The notes under the pieces are model-generated. The model did no database searches. It saw only the letters and a program-made list of their open reading frames with translations, and was not told the origin of the DNA. Positions 20,039 to 30,184 of a DNA stretch of 64,000 bases are shown here, piece by piece. The stretch's first letter is position 1. Each line of letters opens with the position of its first letter. The translations under genes were made by a program, and so were the position numbers. The stretch covers positions 1,612,001-1,676,000 of the forward strand of contig OZ345382.1 in assembly GCA_977006965.1 (NCBI GenBank), read 5' to 3'. This DNA comes from Phymatolithon calcareum. Lineage: Eukaryota > Rhodophyta > Florideophyceae > Hapalidiales.

Positions 20039-22522
20039 CTATGTCGAGTTATTCTCAGCCTTATTGAGACTACCATTCTCATTCTCCGCCTCCCCTACAG
20101 ACTTTGCTCCAACGCCGCCATGTCCCATTGTGCCATCATCCTCCCCAACAAGCGCATCAAGCTCGTCCCTGTCAACGCCGCTGTCATCCTTCCTGCCCTG
20201 ATACCGGCCGCGCCCACGGAACGAGTCCTCCCTTGGCACAATAGCCATTTTGCGGTAGCCGTGTTCGACAGCAAGTTGAACGCATTCGTCCGCCCCATCC
20301 ATATTTCCCGCGCGTGCGAGATGTCGAGCAAGCATCTGGAATGTGCGCGCCGGGATATATGCTCCGTCCACGTGCGCCTCGCGCAGCGCATCTAGAGCTT
20401 GGTCTCCCTTGCGACCGCGCAACAGCAGTCGCACAGCGAGATTCAGCGTTTCGGGATGATGCGCAAAACCTTCTTTGCGCGCCTCCTCGAGAATGCGCTC
20501 CCCGCCACGCATATGCCGCGTTTGTACGCAGCCCTCCAATAAAGCGTTGAGAGTATCTATGTCGCGTGAAAGCCCGAGCCGCCCGCATGCCTCATCGTAG
20601 GTTTGGAAACCACGGTCCAAGTCCCAGGCGAGCGAGCACGCGGCGATCACACAATTGAACTCACACATGTCCACCGGTGCACGTGGGTGATCAGCCCAGG
20701 GGAGCTCATATGAGGTAATGGCTCCCTTCGAGGCGTTGCTGCCTCCCAGTAGTTCTGTGAGAGACAACGGGGCGTCCGCAACTTCTGCGTTGGCATCGCT
20801 TTTCTTGGCGACCTCGAGCACGGCACGGTCTTCAGAAGCGGACAAATCCTTGGCGATATCCTCATCAAGCTTGGCATCCACACTGTCGGAGGAGGCAGAG
20901 TCGGAAGTCGCTGCAGCGAAATTCTCCTGTGCTTCTGCCGTCGCCAAATCTTCGGTTACCGGCTTCGCGTTCTCCTCGGTTCCCGCCTCCGCCGCGGCCA
21001 CGGGTTCGACTACATCCTTGTCTTCCAGTTGTTCGACCAGACGGTAGTACTGATCATCGATGTTCTGCATGTCAGCGGCCAGAGGCCGAATGAGAGGAAC
21101 CATGAGGTGGCGGACGTCAGGAACGTACCCGGCGGCGCGCATATGTCCCACTGCATCGAACGCCGCCGAGAAATCACCCGAGGCGGCAAGTGCACCGATG
21201 AGTGAGTACCAGTGGTCGGCGGTATGGGGGCACTCCGGATAAGAGTCTGAGAGTATGTTCCACAATTCCACAGCGATATCCGGACGAGCCCCGCGCGATG
21301 CCGAATGCAAAAGCACATTGAGGGCTGACAATTCAAGCCGAGGGGATCCGCGGACACTTTCGCGGTGATGTATACTCGTCTTGATATGTTTGTCGCCGAA
21401 CATGCTCCGCTTTGCGGAGATACGATCGACATCAGACGAGTAGAGGGGTAGGGTTTCCTCTAGTTTGCCAAGCAGATGGGAAACGTGATCGTAATTGTCG
21501 TCATTAACGATTGCAGAAAGCACTTGCGCAACAGTCATGGCGCTCGGAGTCATGCCCTGCTGCTCGATGGCAACGAGAGTGCGATATGCTCGTGTATGGT
21601 CGCGACGACGAAGGCAACCTGAGACAAGGGTTTGGTAAGTTGCAATGGTGGGGTAGATTTCCGCGGCCTTCATGGCCTGCAGCACGCCAAAAGCATCGTC
21701 CACGGTGCCAGTATAGAAATGTGCGGCAATGAGGAGGTTGTATGATGTGGCATTGGGACGGGCAAGGCCAGCGGACATACGAGCAAGAGTTTCCTCGATG
21801 AGCTTGATGCTGCCTGTTCGCATCATGGCAAACATAGCACAATTATATAGGTTGGTGCTGAGCTGGATGTTGCGGGCGTTTGCGGCGATCAGACAGTCTT
21901 GGGCTGTGGAAAACCAGCCACTACGGGCCATGACGGGTAGCATGAGGCGAATCGATTCGACGGATAGCAACGGCGTGCCGTCTTGCTCCAGTGCATAGCG
22001 GAAGCACCACATGGCGGAACGCGTGCCCTTGTTCGCAACCAGATTCGTCAAATGTTGTGTCAGCTGCGCCGGAGTTGAAAAATCCCTGATGTGCTGCTGA
22101 TTCCGGGAAGAGCTTCCTTCGTTTGAAGCTGCGACATCTTCAGTGCCGCCACTGAGCACTTCCTCTAGTGCCTGTGCACCCTCTGCGTCCTCATCAGAAA
22201 CGGCTTGCTGGAGTGCTTGCGCACCGCTAAGGTCATCGACTGCAACGTCAGCTGCAACGGCTTCCGTGTCGGGCTCCGGTGCCGCTTCGAGCACGCTAGT
22301 GACAGGCGCCGCATCAACCGATAATGGCACCTCGTCCGCGATTACCGCAGACGGATTCTGCGATGTATGTGCGACGATCGGAGGCTCCACGACTGCATCC
22401 TTGACGACAGGAGGTGTTCGGACGCAGAGCGCACGGACGAGCGGGACACGCACAGAGGGACCGGCTGCAGATGTGGTGGTGCGCAGAGCGCGAAGCGCGG
22501 CGCGTGCGGAAAGCGCGCGCAT
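20039..22522 (-). CDS. Large pentatricopeptide-repeat (PPR) protein, organellar
   Basis: 827 residues, no intron. The N-terminus (MRALSARAALRALRTTT) is Arg/Ala/Ser-rich without acidic residues for about 40 positions, a typical mitochondrial (or plastid) targeting leader. An acidic linker (about 60-140) follows. PPR-type helical repeats occupy about 190-475, the clearest being TSYNLLIAAHFYTGTVDDAF (259-278) and the following ATYQTLVSG. A second Ala/Glu-rich linker (500-600) separates a further set at about 615-760 (FNCVIAAC, DTLNALLEGC, ETLNLAVRLLL). PPR proteins bind organelle RNA and control its processing, stability or translation. No SMR or DYW domain is seen. Divergent from RPL27A. Confidence 0.85.
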   Translation of the reverse strand: MRALSARAALRALRTTTSAAGPSVRVPLVRALCVRTPPVVKDAVVEPPIVAHTSQNPSAVIADEVPLSVDAAPVTSVLEAAPEPDTEAVAADVAVDDLSGAQALQQAVSDEDAEGAQALEEVLSGGTEDVAASNEGSSSRNQQHIRDFSTPAQLTQHLTNLVANKGTRSAMWCFRYALEQDGTPLLSVESIRLMLPVMARSGWFSTAQDCLIAANARNIQLSTNLYNCAMFAMMRTGSIKLIEETLARMSAGLARPNATSYNLLIAAHFYTGTVDDAFGVLQAMKAAEIYPTIATYQTLVSGCLRRRDHTRAYRTLVAIEQQGMTPSAMTVAQVLSAIVNDDNYDHVSHLLGKLEETLPLYSSDVDRISAKRSMFGDKHIKTSIHHRESVRGSPRLELSALNVLLHSASRGARPDIAVELWNILSDSYPECPHTADHWYSLIGALAASGDFSAAFDAVGHMRAAGYVPDVRHLMVPLIRPLAADMQNIDDQYYRLVEQLEDKDVVEPVAAAEAGTEENAKPVTEDLATAEAQENFAAATSDSASSDSVDAKLDEDIAKDLSASEDRAVLEVAKKSDANAEVADAPLSLTELLGGSNASKGAITSYELPWADHPRAPVDMCEFNCVIAACSLAWDLDRGFQTYDEACGRLGLSRDIDTLNALLEGCVQTRHMRGGERILEEARKEGFAHHPETLNLAVRLLLRGRKGDQALDALREAHVDGAYIPARTFQMLARHLARAGNMDGADECVQLAVEHGYRKMAIVPREDSFRGRGRYQGRKDDSGVDRDELDALVGEDDGTMGHGGVGAKSVGEAENENGSLNKAENNST

Positions 22523-22862
22523 GGCGGTCGGAGATGGCCGGCGAAGCTGAGAGCTGCAAGTGCGATGGCGATGTTGCGAAGCCGATTAGATAAAATCGCA
22601 CGTCGACCATGGGTATACAACGCTCGCTCATTGGTTGCTTTCAGAGCATGATCTTGTTCACCGGCCGGCGACCGCATCGTGGTGCATTTTGCAACGTGTA
22701 CAAGTGCACACGTCGCATTCGTCAGCTAGGGTTCCTCGTCGCGCCGGCCGTCGTCCAATTTTACAGGTCCGCCAACCACCATTGCACGTACTCTCATCTC
22801 AAGGTGGCAATCACAACTTTGCGACAGGGAACACAACTCCGTTTCCCACAACTTCCACCAAG
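22523..22862. promoter_or_regulatory. Shared divergent promoter, PPR gene and RPL27A
   Basis: Only 340 bp separate the two start codons, which point away from each other, so one region must serve both genes. No TATA box is seen on either strand, unlike the cupin and MYND genes. This suits the housekeeping nature of the pair. Confidence 0.4.
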
Positions 22863-23662
22863 ATGGTACGTCGAGATGCAGCGTCTGTTCGCGTTTGTTC
22901 TAGTTCGAGGCTCGATGTGCTGCGCGTTGCGAGGGTTTGAAGATCGAAGCAGTCTCTGACATTGCCTTTCTTTTTCGCGATGCGCAGCCGACCAGACTTC
23001 ACAAAAACCGCAAGAAGCGCGGGCACGTCTCCGCCGGACACGGTCGTATCGTGCGTTGAACACACTTTACCGCGAGGGCTGCGATATGCGTATCGGATTT
23101 TCTGACTGAACTCCGAATTGCGCTTGTGCGTTGGCGAACACGGCGATACATTATGCGATTTATCGAACTTGCAAATGCGCAGGGCAAGCATAGGAAGCAT
23201 CGTAAGTCCATGTGCATCCGTTTGCGAACGCCTAATCTCTGGAAATTCGCGAAATCCTAACCGTCATCTCCAATGCGCGCTTGCAACATTTCGATCTCTA
23301 CAGCCGGTGGTCGCGGAAACGCTGGTGGCCAGCATCACCATCGAATCAACTTCGATAAATTCCATCCTGGTTACTTCGGAAAGGTCGGAATGCGTTATTT
23401 CCATAAGACGCAGCAAAAGTTCTTCTGCCCGACGATCAACCTCGACCGATTGTGGAACCTTGTGCCCGAGGACGTGCGCGTTGCCAACAAGGACAAGAAG
23501 GACGTTGCTCCTGTTCTAGACCTCCCACAAGCAGGATATTTCAAGGTTTTGGGCAAGGGCATGTTGCCGGCACAGCCGCTTATTGTCAAGGCGAAGTTCT
23601 TTTCGAAGACAGCTGAGAAGAAAATTAAGGCTGCCGGCGGCGCTTGTGTGCTTGTAGCGTAA
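22863..23662 (+). CDS. RPL27A: 60S ribosomal protein uL15 (L27a), four exons
   Basis: Splicing 22863-22865, 22988-23050, 23183-23201 and 23304-23662 gives an exact 147-residue frame ending at TAA, the usual length for this family. Introns of 122, 132 and 102 nt have GTACGT, GTGCGT and GTAAGT donors and CAG acceptors. The product starts [20 protein letters not shown] after Met and contains [13 protein letters not shown], the rRNA-binding Gly/His/Arg loop of eukaryotic uL15. It belongs to the large cytosolic ribosomal subunit. Exon 1 is the ATG alone and exon 3 is 19 nt, so a single-frame gene finder would see only the last exon. Intact. Confidence 0.93.
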
Positions 23663-24884
23663 GTAAGCATGTAAACAAATGAAGCCGTTGCTCTCTTAAA
23701 CTATCTGCAAACACTGTTTTTTGAGTTGCCTTTGGCTCTTGCCCTCCCGTAATTGTATGTTCATGAATCTCGCACTGCTATCACGACTGCGCGCAAACCA
23801 GAATGGTTCCGAACTTGCCAAATTTTCCTTTTTCAATCGGACTTGTTGGCGCATTACATCATATGATTCTGCAATTGTAACATGGCGACCTTAACTCGTT
23901 GTCTAACGTGGTTATCTGAGTTATCGTTCACTATGGCAACTTTGCCAGGCTGTTCCGATTCTGGTCCCATGATTGTTGGGCCATGTGCGTGCAATCACAT
24001 GGCCCGAAAGCTCTAGTCCTGCCACGGGAATGCCCAATATACAGTAGGGTATGGTCGGAGCATAGCACGGCGGTTCCCGAATGCTACTGTGCCTACTATA
24101 ATCCACAAATGTGGAACACAGGTCTCAAGAGTTGGTCAAATACACTTCAGGGAGTTCGGGGAGTTCGGGGAGTTCGGGGAGTGTGTGAACGAGTGAGAAC
24201 GCGGCGCAATGATTCCAGAATACCGCTTATGTCCGCGACATCAATCCGTGCTTGTTTGAAAAGCAGGGAGTTTGTCACAGGGAGCCCAAGAGTTTCACAC
24301 TGGCTAAAGTAGTCTATCTGCCTGACACAGATTATGCCCTCAGCCCTTGATTGCATGAGGTCCGTTTTGTGATTTGTTCAAGCATATCGTCCGATGTTCT
24401 GAACTGCATACTACATTTTATTTTGGACCATCGAGGAGCATGCTGTCGGTTTTCACCGTGTCTTTGTTGGCACATCATACATGATGCATCACCGTCTGCA
24501 TTTTCTTTCGCAGGCGATGAAACTGAGTTCACTTGAATTAGAACCATGCTATTCTTGACGAAGTAGAACGTTGCTTTATCAGAACGTTTTCGTCACACTT
24601 CAGTTCCTTTCCTCGCTGCATTGCCGTAACAGTGTGGAAATAAATTCGGAACGAATTGCTGCATTGCCAGCAAGCCAGCAAAGTTTTCTAATTCTAAGGT
24701 ATAATTTATGTGCTACTGCCTGAGCTTTGCAGAAACCGCAAAATTTCACAGAACAACGAGGGTTCTGAATCAGCGTCTTTAACTTCCTGTCATGCCGTCC
24801 GATGCTGCCTGCATTTTATGAGCTAACCAAACGAAACTCTCTTCATCCGTTTTGAATTCGCACGCCGCTATCTCAAAACTGGTT
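23663..24884. other. No gene seen; short tandem repeat
   Basis: A 9-bp unit GAGTTCGGG is repeated about 3.5 times at 24151-24182. The remaining 1.2 kb between RPL27A and the palindrome at 24885 has only short frames. Confidence 0.4.
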
Positions 24885-24939
24885 CAGAATTTTCAGGCGG
24901 GTCGGTCTGTCTGACAGACCGACCCGCCTGAAAATTCTG
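24885..24939. repeat. Perfect 55-bp palindrome (1-nt centre)
   Basis: Arms of 27 nt (starting CAGAATTTTCAGGCGGG) are exact complements around T24912. It lies 440 bp upstream of the NLR-like gene. Like the 78-bp palindrome at 6587, it lacks a loop and flanking direct repeats. Confidence 0.9.
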
Positions 24940-25382
24940 TCAGTCCAACAAGTGCACTCTGCGAGAGGCCTCCATGCGGTACGCACTTGGGTAGAACTCT
25001 AGCGCTTCTTCTCTACTGATTTGAATTAAAAATTAGTGCAATGTGTTTCCTACGACTCATCCAAGGAGTTAATACAAATATCATAAATATTCTAATAATA
25101 TTCCAAGTCGTGGAATACTGTACTGTACATCGGAAATGAACCCGCAATTCCGATGTAACCGCGAACCCTGACTCATGTGGAACACACACCAAGTCAACGG
25201 GAATGACCCACCAGCAGTTGTATGCACCTCAAGTCAACAAAAATGACTTCGCAGCATCCGCGAAATAATTACGCATCCCTACACAGCTCCGAGTATTTCA
25301 TCAGCTTCCAAGCAACCAAGTCATCAATTTCTGCGTCACTATCTCCGTACCAACTCTGGGCCACTGTCGCAGCTATTTCGAC
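24940..25382. other. Upstream region of the NLR-like gene
   Basis: It contains a 9-bp-arm hairpin (ACATCGGAA at 25127 and its complement at 25148) and a direct repeat AAGTCAAC-n4-ATGAC (about 25192 and 25232). No TATA box at the expected distance from the ATG at 25383. Confidence 0.35.
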
Positions 25383-28300
25383 ATGGAGGCCGTCGGCTTC
25401 GGGCTTGGTATCATCGCAGAAGTGCGCACTCTCGTCAACAGTATCAAGACCCGCATTGCCATCGTCCGTCATGGACCGCACACCTTCCAAGGCTTAACCA
25501 ATGACCAGGATCGGCTGACGCGACACGTCATGGAGGTGGAAACACTCCTTCAATCGGCACCAACGGCCATCCCTACAAGCACTAGTGCTATCTTCAGCGA
25601 AACATTAGCGTCCGTGCGCGACACTCTCAACCGCTCCAACTCAACCTTGCAAACCGTCTGCTCCAAGGCATTTCCCGGAAGCAGCAGTGGTGTGGTGGCC
25701 AAAGTCCATTCCTTATTTCGACGAACAACCCGAGCAACGGCGATATGCGATACAATGAATGCTATCCAGCCACAAGTGCAAGGCGCCTCTCGTGATCTTC
25801 TCACCTTGATATCAATGCTCGTCACAGGACTGCAGCTCGACAGCTTGCGGATCACCGACAACGTCGCTGAAGTCTATCGAGTGGGTGATAGCACGCCAGC
25901 ACTTCTTCAGGGTGCGCATCTCAACTTTTCTGAAAAAGATGCAGATGGAAGGCACACTACTCCGGAGGGCAAATTGAAAGAGTCTATTCTCTCGGCGGTG
26001 TCTTCATCTAAGGTGACTGCGGATGCAGGAGTTGTTACGCTTGCGCATGGAGTCATTGGCATGGCAGGTGTTGGCAAGACGATTGCGCTCCAGAGTCTTG
26101 CATTTGATGCCGACATTCGCATGCGTTTTACTGACGGAATTCAGTACATTTCTCTCGGTCAAGGAGCCACGTTACGCATGGCAACGGGGGAAATCGCGAA
26201 AATTATGCGGCTAACAGGGGCATCGACAATTACATCTGCAGTGGAGTCCTCCCAGACGCTCCGAGAAGCTGTCGATTATGCGGTTGCGTGGTTTGAAGGG
26301 AAAATCACCCTTTTTCTCGTGGACGATCTATGGCCGACGAAAGAATGTCCAACCGGCTTCTTAAATGATCTGCGCCAGCTGTTGAGATGTTGCTCAGAAA
26401 GCCGGATGGCCATAACCACCCGGAGTAAAATCATTGCCGACTCAGCTGGGTGCACTGTCGACTTTGACCCAAGGGTACCGCTTGGAACCTCGTCCGTGAA
26501 CATATTCATGATGCATGCAGCTGGAGATGCGAGAGTCAAGGCACCCCGAGGACCCACCGGCGACCTGAGACGGAGTATAGCAACGATCCTTACGATTTGT
26601 GCAGGGCTACCGATAGCTCTGGCAGTCGCCGGATGCACAGTTGCGTTCCTGACAAAAGAACAAGGTGATTTTGAAGGTGCCTGTGACGCATACGCCAAAC
26701 AGTTGGAGAAACAAAGAAGTGATATTGGTGAAAAGCAACTTCCAGGGGGCGTGAGCTTGAACGCGGGAATAACCCTCAGTCTGAAAGTACTTGAAGCAGA
26801 ATACCTGAAGTTGAAGACAGCACAAGCCCTTGCAACTGAGGAAACTATTGCTGATCTGTACACAAGCCTTTGTGTGCTGAGAAACCAAGCGTGGGTTCCT
26901 GTTTCTGTCTTGAGTCGAATGTGGAAGGTCGACAAAGAGTTTGCCCTGGCTGTTGTACGCCTTCTTAGCGGGCTGAGTCTTTGTGACCTCACTTTTCGGG
27001 AACATGCGCAGGGGCAGGCGAAAGTGCACAGTCTCATGCTACATGATCTATTATTGGACTTTTGCAAATTTCAGGCTGAAGCATTGAATACAAACTCGTT
27101 GTGGCATACACGGCTTCTCAGCGGCTATCTGGAGTCATTATCGAGCACCGATGAGGTCGCATTGTTGGCAGAGCAAGGTGGTTCATTTGAGGATTCGTTG
27201 TTAGCGTGCACACCGAGGCCGTGGTGGTCCTTTCCAGACGACGGATATATTCATGTGGATCTTGCCAGACACTTGGTATCTGCAGATATGACCATAGAGC
27301 TTGCCGCTCTTCTATTGAATTCGCATTGGATGTTTGTACGTGCTGAGATCGGCGGAATGTTAGCTCTCAAATCGGACTTTGAATGTTTGCTGACGCTTGG
27401 CGGCGAAATTCTTCCTCACAGAGTCCGCCAGAGCTTTGAGTTTATGTGGAAGGCGATTCAACTTTCGTGGGGAAGAATGTCGGAAGGACAGCGAGCGTTT
27501 CAATTTCAACTATGTGCGCGTTTGTTCAGCATGAGGAGGGACAACGCGATTGTAGACTCATATTTGAATGGCGTTGAAACGCGCACATCATCCCCGTACT
27601 TGCTGCCTGCGAACCCGTTATTCCCAGACCCGAGCAGCACTCTTGTAATGGAGATCCCAGTCGGACATGTTTGCTGCGCAATTGCCTGCTCTCCTTGTGG
27701 GCAATACATTGCAGTAGGGGGAGGAAGAGATGTGGTGGTTGCAGATGTATCGAAGGGTGAAATATTGAAGTGTTTGGCAGGTCACGCCGGCGTTATAACA
27801 TCCTTATCGTTTGCCGATGGAGCAAAGAAAATCGTCTCAGGATCATGGGACAAATCGGTCGCTATATGGGAATGGGAGACGTTAGGGTTGCCAGTTCAAG
27901 TTTTCAAGGGGCACAGCGACTGGGTAACTGGAGTTGCTGTTAACAGCGCTGCTTCAAAGATTTTCTCGTGCGCCGATGATGGTACGGTGAGGATTTGGAA
28001 CGCCAACACAGGTGCAGAGATTGAAAAATTTGCACAGCAATGCGGCGTCAATTGCCTTGCTATTTCTAATGATCATCGATGCGTTGCAATTTGTCTGCTG
28101 AATGGAACATTGAAAGTTCTGAAGAGTTGCACGGGAGATACTATCTTTGAAGACTCCGATGCGCACGAAGAGGTTATAATTTCAGTTGCATTCAGTGCGA
28201 AGGGTCAACGTTTGGCGACAGGGTCACGAGACAAAACAATTCGGGTGTGGGATACGGCGACGTGGACGAGAATCGGTGAAGCTTTTCAAGGACACACATG

Positions 28301-29384
28301 TATTGTGTACTGTGTAACTTTCAGTCCTGACGGGCAACACATTGCATCAGGATCCGTTGATTGCACTGTTCGGTTGTGGGAAACGAACACTGGAAGTTGT
28401 ATATGGGTATCCCCAAACGCATCTAGCTGGGTGAAATGTGTTGCGTTTAGTCGCGATGGGGAAAGAATTTTTTCCGGATCGGAGGATGGAAATCTTCGCA
28501 TTTGGGACACACGTGTAGCAGCAGAAGGAACTGAACCTGAATGTGGACATTCCGCATGGGTTGAGGCCGTTGCGATAAGCCATGACGGCCTTCGAGTTGC
28601 GTCGGGGTCGAAGGATCGAAAGGTATGCTTGTGGAACTCGCGTGTCGGCAATCAGATTGGTCGTCCATTGGAAGGCCACGCAGATTCGGTAAAATGCGTT
28701 TCATTCAGTCATGATGGGCGGCTTGTGGTTTCGGGCTCATTGGACAAAACGGTGCGAATGTGGGACGCGGAGAAGTTACGTCAAATAGGAGATCCTCTGG
28801 AAGGTCATTCCGACAGCGTGTGTTGTGTTTCGTTCAGCTCGGACGGGCTTCGGATTTTGTCGGGGTCCTGGGACACTACTATTCGTATATGGGACGTCAA
28901 ATCAGGGAAACAGGTTGGGAATGCTTTGGAAGGACACACGAGTTCTGTCGAGGCGGTATCTGAGAGCGGTGATGGATGTTACGTTGTGTCTCGGGACTAT
29001 GATGACGCTGTCATCATTTGGAATCGAAGTACGCGAACTATAGCTTGGCAATCACAACGACTGGGTGATTCTGAAACTGCTGAGTCGAGTGAACGTGGCA
29101 GCGCTCCAAGATACGAAGTGATGAACGAGGAGGCAATGAATATCATTCAGAGTTGTGGAGATGAAACACCGCACCTCTGGCCCAAATTTTTTCCGATGTG
29201 TACTGTAGAAGTGTATTGCCGCAACAAATCTGTGTATGCTAACATCCCCACTGACGCCACATTGCTCGGCACTTTGCCGTCTTACGTGTCCGACTGGAAA
29301 TACAATAAGACAAGGAGAGTGTTTGTTGCTGGAATGGAGAGTGGTGCAGTTGCTATTTGTAATTTGATAGTCAGAGACGCATAG
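25383..29384 (+). CDS. NLR-like STAND receptor: helical N-domain, NB-ARC, WD40 propellers
   Basis: 1333 residues, one exon. Residues 1-200 are helical, with a hydrophobic start (EAVGFGLGIIAEV), then heptad-like helices. The nucleotide-binding part has a P-loop GMAGVGKT (about 226-234), Walker B LFLVDDLW (310-317), a sensor ITTRSK (about 344), GLPIAL (407-412) and an MHD-like LHD (H554), that is NB, ARC1 and ARC2. Residues 760-1222 hold about 11 WD40 repeats (GH...V..V.FS.DG....SGS.D.T.R.WD), several very alike. A diverged tail reaches 1333. Such STAND proteins are switch ATPases or GTPases that oligomerise when the repeats sense a ligand, commonly in innate immunity or cell death. The frame is intact with all nucleotide motifs present. 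Confidence 0.88.
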   Translation: MEAVGFGLGIIAEVRTLVNSIKTRIAIVRHGPHTFQGLTNDQDRLTRHVMEVETLLQSAPTAIPTSTSAIFSETLASVRDTLNRSNSTLQTVCSKAFPGSSSGVVAKVHSLFRRTTRATAICDTMNAIQPQVQGASRDLLTLISMLVTGLQLDSLRITDNVAEVYRVGDSTPALLQGAHLNFSEKDADGRHTTPEGKLKESILSAVSSSKVTADAGVVTLAHGVIGMAGVGKTIALQSLAFDADIRMRFTDGIQYISLGQGATLRMATGEIAKIMRLTGASTITSAVESSQTLREAVDYAVAWFEGKITLFLVDDLWPTKECPTGFLNDLRQLLRCCSESRMAITTRSKIIADSAGCTVDFDPRVPLGTSSVNIFMMHAAGDARVKAPRGPTGDLRRSIATILTICAGLPIALAVAGCTVAFLTKEQGDFEGACDAYAKQLEKQRSDIGEKQLPGGVSLNAGITLSLKVLEAEYLKLKTAQALATEETIADLYTSLCVLRNQAWVPVSVLSRMWKVDKEFALAVVRLLSGLSLCDLTFREHAQGQAKVHSLMLHDLLLDFCKFQAEALNTNSLWHTRLLSGYLESLSSTDEVALLAEQGGSFEDSLLACTPRPWWSFPDDGYIHVDLARHLVSADMTIELAALLLNSHWMFVRAEIGGMLALKSDFECLLTLGGEILPHRVRQSFEFMWKAIQLSWGRMSEGQRAFQFQLCARLFSMRRDNAIVDSYLNGVETRTSSPYLLPANPLFPDPSSTLVMEIPVGHVCCAIACSPCGQYIAVGGGRDVVVADVSKGEILKCLAGHAGVITSLSFADGAKKIVSGSWDKSVAIWEWETLGLPVQVFKGHSDWVTGVAVNSAASKIFSCADDGTVRIWNANTGAEIEKFAQQCGVNCLAISNDHRCVAICLLNGTLKVLKSCTGDTIFEDSDAHEEVIISVAFSAKGQRLATGSRDKTIRVWDTATWTRIGEAFQGHTCIVYCVTFSPDGQHIASGSVDCTVRLWETNTGSCIWVSPNASSWVKCVAFSRDGERIFSGSEDGNLRIWDTRVAAEGTEPECGHSAWVEAVAISHDGLRVASGSKDRKVCLWNSRVGNQIGRPLEGHADSVKCVSFSHDGRLVVSGSLDKTVRMWDAEKLRQIGDPLEGHSDSVCCVSFSSDGLRILSGSWDTTIRIWDVKSGKQVGNALEGHTSSVEAVSESGDGCYVVSRDYDDAVIIWNRSTRTIAWQSQRLGDSETAESSERGSAPRYEVMNEEAMNIIQSCGDETPHLWPKFFPMCTVEVYCRNKSVYANIPTDATLLGTLPSYVSDWKYNKTRRVFVAGMESGAVAICNLIVRDA

Positions 29385-29624
29385 GTAAAGGCTACGCGAC
29401 CCCTGTTTTCCACCTGCGCGAAGCGCAGAGAATGCCATTTGTTTCCGTCCATGCATGAACGGCGCCTTGAACGATCTTGAGCTTCACCAAGTACATAGAT
29501 GAAGCCAAGAGAATGCAGGCATGTTGCGCACATTGCACAGTCTCCCGTATGCGAAGTTTAAAGAAGACAAGCCTTCGCCAAATCATTAAGGATCCGAGGC
29601 TGCATTGTGTTTCCCAAATCCTGC
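29385..29624. other. 3' flank of the NLR-like gene
   Basis: No further gene. A T-family retroposon begins close downstream. Confidence 0.3.
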
Positions 29625-29729
29625 AATGATGTCTCGAATTACAGGGACCGTAGACGTAGAGGATGGTCATGTACCTTCTCCTGCAAGCTCAGCTTCGCAG
29701 TGTGAGCTTGTCATGCTTGAAGCACGCAG

Positions 29730-30184
29730 TTGGCGCAATTGAAGTGCTCTTGCTGGGCAAGTCGGGATATTGCCGCGATGCTGCAACAAGAACAGTTCGC
29801 GGCCCCCTTCAAACATATGCAGGAATGGAAATCTCCAGGCCAGCTCCGACGAATACTGTTCGCAAAAGAAGGCACGAGGCTCGAAGCAAGAAGAAAGAGG
29901 AAAATACGGTACGGCAAACCGGATGAGATCCCGGCCATCCTCAGGTTTGCCTAGGTGAGACATCGACAGCTGGACATAAAATACGCAAGCGGAAGGTTCC
30001 CTCAAGTGAGCACGACGCTAATATCGAATACATTCGGAACGGCAGCAGAGCGCCAGCTGGAGACCATACGCATGAACCTAACAAAGTATGAACTGGACTC
30101 CGGAGAAATCTTAAGAACGGAAAAGGCATTAGACTCCATACTACTCTACAGCGTCACCATAATTGACAATATGGAGAACGACGA
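29730..30184 (+). pseudogene. T-element protein, C-terminal part, with in-frame stop
   Basis: One frame runs from about 29730 through a single TAG (29952-29954) to the insertion point. It encodes a basic helical protein: RRILFAKEGTRLEARRKRK, then YGKPDEIPAILRF, RHRQLDIKYASGRFPQVSTT, and a C-terminal EKALDSILLYSVTIIDNM. The copy at 58.86-59.18 kb has a sense codon at the stop position, and another relative lies at 63.54-63.75 kb (RKRRVPYDKTSELPGIL). The protein matches no family I recognise; conservation across copies argues it was once functional. Confidence 0.55.

Noticed and set aside
20120-22550. Many frames opposite or overlapping the PPR gene
   Set aside because: They are shadows created by its GC-rich codons.
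24151-24182. CRISPR-like array
   Set aside because: It is a 9-bp tandem repeat without spacers, in a eukaryotic genome.
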